Shown: positions 58,701-64,000 of the stretch, piece by piece
Layout: the number at the start of each line of letters is the position of its first letter
Position numbering within the stretch: the stretch's first letter is position 1
NCBI GenBank assembly: GCA_010279815.1
Contig: QEOQ01000658.1
Location: forward strand, 1,034,806 to 1,098,805
Direction of reading: 5' to 3'
DNA from: Brachionus plicatilis
Taxonomy: Eukaryota; Rotifera; Eurotatoria; Ploima; Brachionidae
Length of the DNA stretch: 64,000 nucleotides
Notes under the pieces: model-generated
Database searches by the model: none
What the model was told of the DNA's origin: nothing
Seen by the model: only the letters and a program-made list of their open reading frames with translations
Position numbers and translations under genes: made by a program

Positions 58701-60150
58701 CTAATTAACTTTCCAGTGACATGGACAAACATGTCGCTATACGACACACACTGAATAAAAATCCCAAAAATCAACATGTTGCATCATCATCATCAAAAAT
58801 AAAAATTGGCTAAATGGCCGTTTAAATAAAATGTTTGGAGAGAAAAAAAAAAGATAGCTTAGTTTTTTTGTTTAAGCGAGAGAAAAATAAAAAAAAAAGT
58901 GAGCCAATATGAATATGGTCACAGTTTGATTAAATTGATGCAAAAAGCGCTTTAAAATAATTGAGGGAATTTAGTGTGTCCAACGAAGAGCCAATTTACA
59001 TTAAACAATTTTGATAAACTAGGCAAAGATTTCAGATGGGCGAGAAAAACGCAACACGGCATCCATTATCTTTATCATATTATTGCAACATATTATGAGT
59101 TGTTTGAACAAATTTTGTTAAAGGCTAATTTATGTCTAAATGCAACAAACTATCGAGTGAGCGAGCAACCAGAGAAAAGAGGGGAGATTGAGCGAGTGAA
59201 ATTCAACAACAACAACAACAACAAGGGTTATTATATAATATTTAATTTATTAGTAAACTAGTTAGGACTTGGATTTTTTTTAGGTTTAATAGCATTTTTT
59301 TATGTTACAATCCAACAAAAAAAAAACCTCAGTTAGTCTTAAATTGTGAGCAGAGCATAAATTTTCTAGATAGATGGTATTTGTGATCGCTCACTAAGGC
59401 TGAGCCCTTACTTGAACAATATGCCGTGCGGCGTCATCCAAATTATAATAAATTTTTAAGGCGATAGGGCTTTGTTGGAGAAGATGGCTTCTAATTATGT
59501 TTAGGAACAAAAAAAAAATACTGAACAAATAGAGACAGACATCGACTGCTTGCACCCAGCAATCACTTGTTCGCTGCGATGCTTTTCATAATTTATATAG
59601 GACCTTGGAAATAAAATTTGTTGCGAAATTATTTTTCTCCACACGGCCCCCTCCGCCCAGTCCCCCTTCCTTCTTTCGTGTCCTCTTATAAATAGATCTC
59701 CTGCAATCTTTTGAATATTTGGATGAAATTCCAAGCATTTAGCTCTAAATATATAAAAAAAAAAAAGAAAAAGTAAAACAATTTAGAATGGCGCGAGTGG
59801 AGCCAAGTCGAGTGTCCGCATTTGCATTAGGACAAGTGACCTGCCATTGTCGGAGAACATTTTCACTTCACTTAAGCAATTGCATAATTGGCCGACAACA
59901 AAAAACCCTTCTATTTAGCTCGCTTGCTTAATTTAATTTGTTTAAATTTAGGTTAATTTGAAATTCAAAGTCCTATTCGTAAAGGGATTATCTCTTGTAT
60001 GCTGACCATGAATTCAAGCTATCATTGTTCTAGTTGCAATTACACATAATTTTAAATTTTGTTCAAATTTTTTTAGATTTTTTTTGTTGCTTGAAAAAAA
60101 GAGAAAAAAAAAAGAGAAGAAAAATCGCTTACAAAAAGAACTTTATTAAT
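55770..60150. other. Long non-coding stretch before the BCL11-type gene
   Basis: Complex, moderately AT-rich DNA without coding ORFs. It has a GT repeat (about 56806-56828), a CT repeat (about 57632-57655), an AAC repeat (about 59204-59222), a 14-bp palindrome AATGTAGCTACATT (57103-57116) beside a T-box-like AGGTGTCA (57096-57103), and several homeodomain-like TAATT words. If the promoter at 55.6 kb belongs to the downstream gene, this is its first intron. Confidence 0.4.
56088..56634. other. Assembly gap (547 N)
   Basis: Unknown bases, flanked by a T run on the left and an A run on the right. ORFs drawn across it are meaningless. Confidence 0.99.
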
Positions 60151-60161
60151 GCATAAATAGT

Positions 60162-63100
60162 ATGAGTTGTGTATCTAACACGAATCCAGCTACCAACAGT
60201 ATACCATCATCATCAACATCGGCTTCTTGTTCATCTTACTCTCCAATAAAGCTAAGTCCCAGTCTTAGACTAAATTCACTACTAACCAAAGAAGCTATTA
60301 AATGCGAAATAGACGCAATGAACGAAAAGCATGCTGACGAAATTCTGAATCAATCGGAGCTGTCCGAATGTGGCGAGGACGTGAAGCCGGAAATAAAGTC
60401 GTCACTCGAGTCGCTCAATGTGAATAAGCGAAAAAAAAAATTGGTCATACAAAATCCGACTGATGAGGACAGTGACGGCAATTTGGACGATGAAGAAGTT
60501 GATCTTGACGAAAATAACAATGAATTGAAAATAAACGAAAACTGTGACAGTGACATTAATGAAAATGGTCACGTGGCCTCTGACTTGGATCTAAGTCAAT
60601 TTGATGAAAACAACAACTTGTCAGAGGACAACCATGAGGAGGAAAACTTTTGCAACCAGGATCTTATTGTGTGCGGCATGTGCCAGGCTGATTTCAGACT
60701 GTCCAATATTATTGATTTTATTGAGCACAAAATAAACAAATGCTTGAACCATAATCAAAAGTCACAAGACGATCTACTGAAGAATTTGAACTCAAATCTG
60801 ACTCAGATAAATAACAAGCTGAGCACTGGCAAAATTAAATACAATTACAAAGCTAATTCAGATGGCTGTGAATTAAATGAGAGTGATGATGCTAATTTGA
60901 ATGGTAAGTTTTTTTTTTTTGTTTTTGAATTTTTTTATGTTGTCCATTTTTCCTTTGAAAAAATATTTTCATTTTTTTTTCCATTACTTGCGAAACAATT
61001 GCCAATTTTAAATTTAATTTTTGGAGGCATTGAACTGCAAATATTTAGGGTTTTTACTAACTTAATTATTTATTTACTTAAATTACTTAAAACTCTTAGA
61101 AAATCATTTATCAAATTTAAAATTAAAGTCAATTTATTAGGTAAGTAAAAATCGATTCTCTTTTGGTCGAACTTTTAAGGACTTCAAGATATCACTTCGG
61201 ATATGAGATTCCGAATAACATCGAGTTAATTAAATTTTTAGAGTATTAATGCGATCAAAAATTCAGAATATTTTATTACCAAATTGCTTTTTTATTTGGT
61301 ATCGTTTTCCCTTGTGACATTGTGAAATTTCATGCAAAAATTCCAGTTCAAAAATAAAAATTTTATATCTTTTGTTCCAAATGCAAATGTCAAAAACTTG
61401 TTTTCCAAATAAAACAAAGTGATACAACTTGTGTTTCACCCAATGCGGAAATCTGCAAAATCTGTGCAAATTAATTGCATCTTATTACTAATCCTTTTTA
61501 ATAGGGTGCAGTCTTGCAGAATTTGCACAGATTTTGCAGACTTCTGCAGTGGGTGAAACACAAGTTGTATCACTTTGTTTTATTTGAAAAACAAGTTTTT
61601 GACATTTGCATTTGGAACAAAAGATATAAAATTTTTATCTTTTTATTGGAATTTTTTTATGAAATTTCACAATGCCTTCCCTTGTTCGATACTGCAAACT
61701 CATAAACCAGAGCGAAGCTTAATACCATCTCACCCATGATAAAACATTCTTAACTTACACCGCATGCTTTAGAGATTTGTTTAAATTCTGCATTAAAATT
61801 AAGTTTTTTTAAGTTTAATGCGGCATTAAAGCTTGAGATTTTTGTGAAAAATAATTTTTTTTGAATTTCACATTCGGTCCAAATTGAATTCAAAGAAAAA
61901 TTGTAAAAATGATAATTTATTTTTAATTTTCACAAAAATCTATAGCTTTAATGCTGCATTAAACTTAAAAAAAAAATTGATTTTAATGCGGAATCAAGGC
62001 TTAAAACAAATCTCTAAAGCATGCAGTGTAAATAAAGAATGTTTTAACATGGGAAAAATGGTATTGAGTACATGCGCTAAAGCTTTGCTTTGGTTTATAA
62101 GTCTGCAATATCAGACAAGGAAATCGGTGTTTATTTCAATGAAAATTTTTAATAGATAAAATATGGCAAAATAAAATTGATTGGAAAAAATTTACCCGAG
62201 AATTTTTTTTTCCAGAATAATAATCTCTCTTAATTTTTCATAGGCAAAAATTTACAATTTATATAAAATTTTCAAATAATCTGTTAATTATGAAAATGCA
62301 ATTGAACAATATTAATTTCGAAATAACTTTTTTTAGTTTTTTAATATTTTAAGTTATTATTCTTGAAAATAGAAAAAAAAATTTTGTTAAAAAATTTGAA
62401 TTAATTAAATAAAATTTTGTGTTATTTTTTAAAATTGCTTCAAAATTTCAATGAAAAAAATCTAGAAGTACATTTCTAAGAGTAATGTCTTTTTTAATAA
62501 TTAGTTATCTATGAATTGATACACCATCATTTTTTTCTTTTAAATTGTCTTTTATCTTGCAAGCTGATATTTTTTAAATTTAATAAAACTTAGTGTTGGA
62601 AAAAAATTCTAAAAAGGGTCGGTAAATAAAGCCAAAAGAAACATTCAATATTTTATGTATATCCTATTATTTAAGCAACAAAAAATATTAATAACTATTT
62701 ATTTATTAACAGGCAATCAATTATTAAATTTTTACGGTTTTTTTAATTTTAAATTTCTGAACTGATATCTTAGAACCTAAAATCTAATAAAAGATTTAGT
62801 TTAATAAAAACATTAAACAAAAATTAACTCAAAATAAGCAATTAAAACTTATCTTTTAAAATAAAGATATATAAAATTAAGCAGCTAAATCAAAGGTATG
62901 AAAGACTAAAAAAATCAAATTTAACTCTGAAAATTGATTAAAAAAATGATTATAAACGATGATAAAAAATATTCCATTTTTAGATAAAAAAATTCTTAAA
63001 TAGACAAGATGTTAAGTAAAAAAATAAAATGAAAAATTCTAATTCTAATTTCATTTTTACCTTAAAAATATACTAAAAAATATTCAAATAGAAACTATAG

Positions 63101-64000
63101 TCTAAAAATTTAAGAAAAAATTTTGTCACAGATAAAAAAAACTATTTGAATTTTACCACAAAGAAAAACTGCAACATGAGAAGACCCGAATTCGAGATTA
63201 TTTTAATTTAATTTCAATAATCAATGCAATCTATATAAATAATTTATTTGAAAATTAAATAAAAGGTAAAAATGGACTTGTTTAAAATTCTCTAAGAATT
63301 ATTGAAGAAATAATTTTTATAGATTTTTTTGCAAAAATAAAAAAAATAAATAAATTGTAATTAAAGAATCAGAAAATGGAAGTATATCCACACCATACAT
63401 TTACAAGTGCTCGGAATGCAGTAAATTGTTTAGAAATGCGGCATTTCTTGTCGAGCACATAGAGTCAGATCACAATATGATATTGTGTAAAAAATTTACC
63501 AAAACAGGCGCTTCAATAGAGCCCAAATCGAGCGTAATGCAAAATGCAAAACCGCAACAAGTTGCTCCAAAGACAATTAACTTTAAACCAGTGCAAGTGA
63601 CGAACGGAAATTCAGCAACCAGACAGTCAATATCGCCACACTCGGGCATAAACTCTCCCAAGAAATTCAAGTCAAAGCATGACATTTCACCTCAACCAAC
63701 ACATCAACCAAACAGTGGTAGCATTCTTTCAGCCAATAGCCCAACGGCGACATCTGCTGCTGCAATCGCTACCGTTCTGGCCAACAACAATTTGACAAAA
63801 AAATTCACCAACATCAATTTGGCAAATTCAAATCTTAATCAACTGAAAACAATAAAGACCACAACCAACGGTTTGACCATAATAAACAACAATTCTCTAG
63901 GTGGCCACAGTGCCAATAGTGTTTTGAATAGCAGTGGTGTGAACAGACTTGGCACAATTCGAAGCACAATTATACCAAATGGTGGCGTTGGTGTTGGTGG
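60162..64000 (+). CDS. BCL11: BCL11/CTIP-type zinc-finger transcription factor, 5' part
   Basis: Exon 60162-60903 and exon 63368 to the window end, with a 2464-bp GT-AG intron in frame (phase 1). The first exon has a Ser-rich start and an acidic middle. It then has the CCHC finger that marks the BCL11A/BCL11B/CG9650 family: C171, C174, H189, C194 in VCGMCQADFRLSNIIDFIEH. The second exon opens with a C2H2 finger (C262, C265, H278, H283; YKCSECSKLFRNAAFLVEH), placed like the first C2H2 finger of BCL11A. A long Asn/Ser/Thr-rich region follows and is still open at 64000. Later finger clusters expected in the family lie outside the window. These proteins are nuclear repressors in neural and blood development. 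Whether an upstream coding exon exists (see 55.7 kb) is open. Confidence 0.88.
61290..62120. mobile_element. Nested foldback elements in the BCL11 intron
   Basis: Two inverted-repeat units lie side by side and share the middle. Unit 1 is about 61290-61470 against 61510-61693 (arms carrying CACAAGTTGTATCACTTTG and its mirror). Unit 2 is about 61680-61790 against 62010-62119 (arms with GCATGCTTTAGAGATTTGTTT-like words), with a further inner inverted repeat at about 61800-61980 (TTTAATGCGGCATTAAAGC). Open frames in these arms are near mirror images and not genes. No target duplication was resolved. Confidence 0.75.
62125..63360. other. AT-rich remainder of the BCL11 intron
   Basis: No element or gene seen; it ends in the acceptor TTGTAATTAAAG at 63356-63367. 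Confidence 0.55.

Noticed and set aside
58974..59261. 95-codon ORF
   Set aside because: Non-ATG start, ends in a translated AAC repeat, no domain.
59501..59734. 77-codon minus-strand ORF
   Set aside because: No domain and no ATG-led conserved core; it probably arises by chance in less AT-rich DNA.
61263..61705. Two similar ORFs on opposite strands
   Set aside because: They are the arms of the foldback element in the BCL11 intron, not paired genes.

Overview
The window is metazoan-type nuclear DNA. It is extremely AT-rich and dominated by AT-rich intergenic sequence and decayed transposons. Genes are sparse, with small spliceosomal introns of about 50-75 bp in four of them. The protein families are animal: a Prickle-type PET/LIM protein, RNA polymerase II subunit RPB11, a BCL11-type zinc-finger factor, CD225/dispanin membrane proteins and a Delta-like EGF protein. 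I infer a small-bodied, AT-rich invertebrate. A rotifer would fit, but the sequence alone does not prove the taxon.

Layout. 1-7.5 kb: AT-rich DNA with one small coiled-coil ORF, then four near-identical 1135-bp tandem units (2116 to about 6712) and a 171-bp SINE-like insertion. 7.5-9.6 kb: a GC-rich, uninterrupted Prickle coding exon. 9.6-16.5 kb: its 3' UTR, then relics (a SWIM-finger transposase-like remnant, a WD40 pseudogene, a foldback element, a LINE fragment). 16.6-19.3 kb: a three-exon gene for a KEN-box protein of unknown function with a recent 174-codon internal duplication. 20.4-29.4 kb: two intact CD225 genes and one dead copy, a single-pass membrane ORF and a 1.4-kb pogo/Tigger relic. 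30-42.4 kb: a transposon graveyard with foldback elements, a CR1/jockey-like LINE split by a hAT-like palindrome with 8-bp target duplications, a deleted Ty3/gypsy element with 159-bp LTRs, and a hAT copy that retains the transposase C-terminus. 45.8-47.3 kb: a two-exon EGF-repeat membrane protein with half a DSL domain. 50.4-51.4 kb: a bacterial-type D-3-hydroxybutyrate dehydrogenase gene with introns. 52.2-52.7 kb: a complete four-exon POLR2J/RPB11 gene. 53.6-60.1 kb: a compositionally richer non-coding stretch with a candidate core promoter, a candidate 5' exon and a sequencing gap. 60.2-64 kb: the 5' part of a BCL11-type gene that runs off the right edge, with a foldback element in its intron.

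The genes do not form an operon or a single pathway. The groupings that can be seen are the CD225 cluster, and the link between the BCL11-type gene and the long candidate regulatory stretch before it. I found no convincing tRNA, rRNA or snRNA gene, no CRISPR array and no prokaryotic system. The most useful novel signals are the higher-order satellite, the GC-rich Prickle exon with an overlapping upstream ORF, the duplicated KEN-box protein, the half-DSL EGF protein, and the nested hAT element family.
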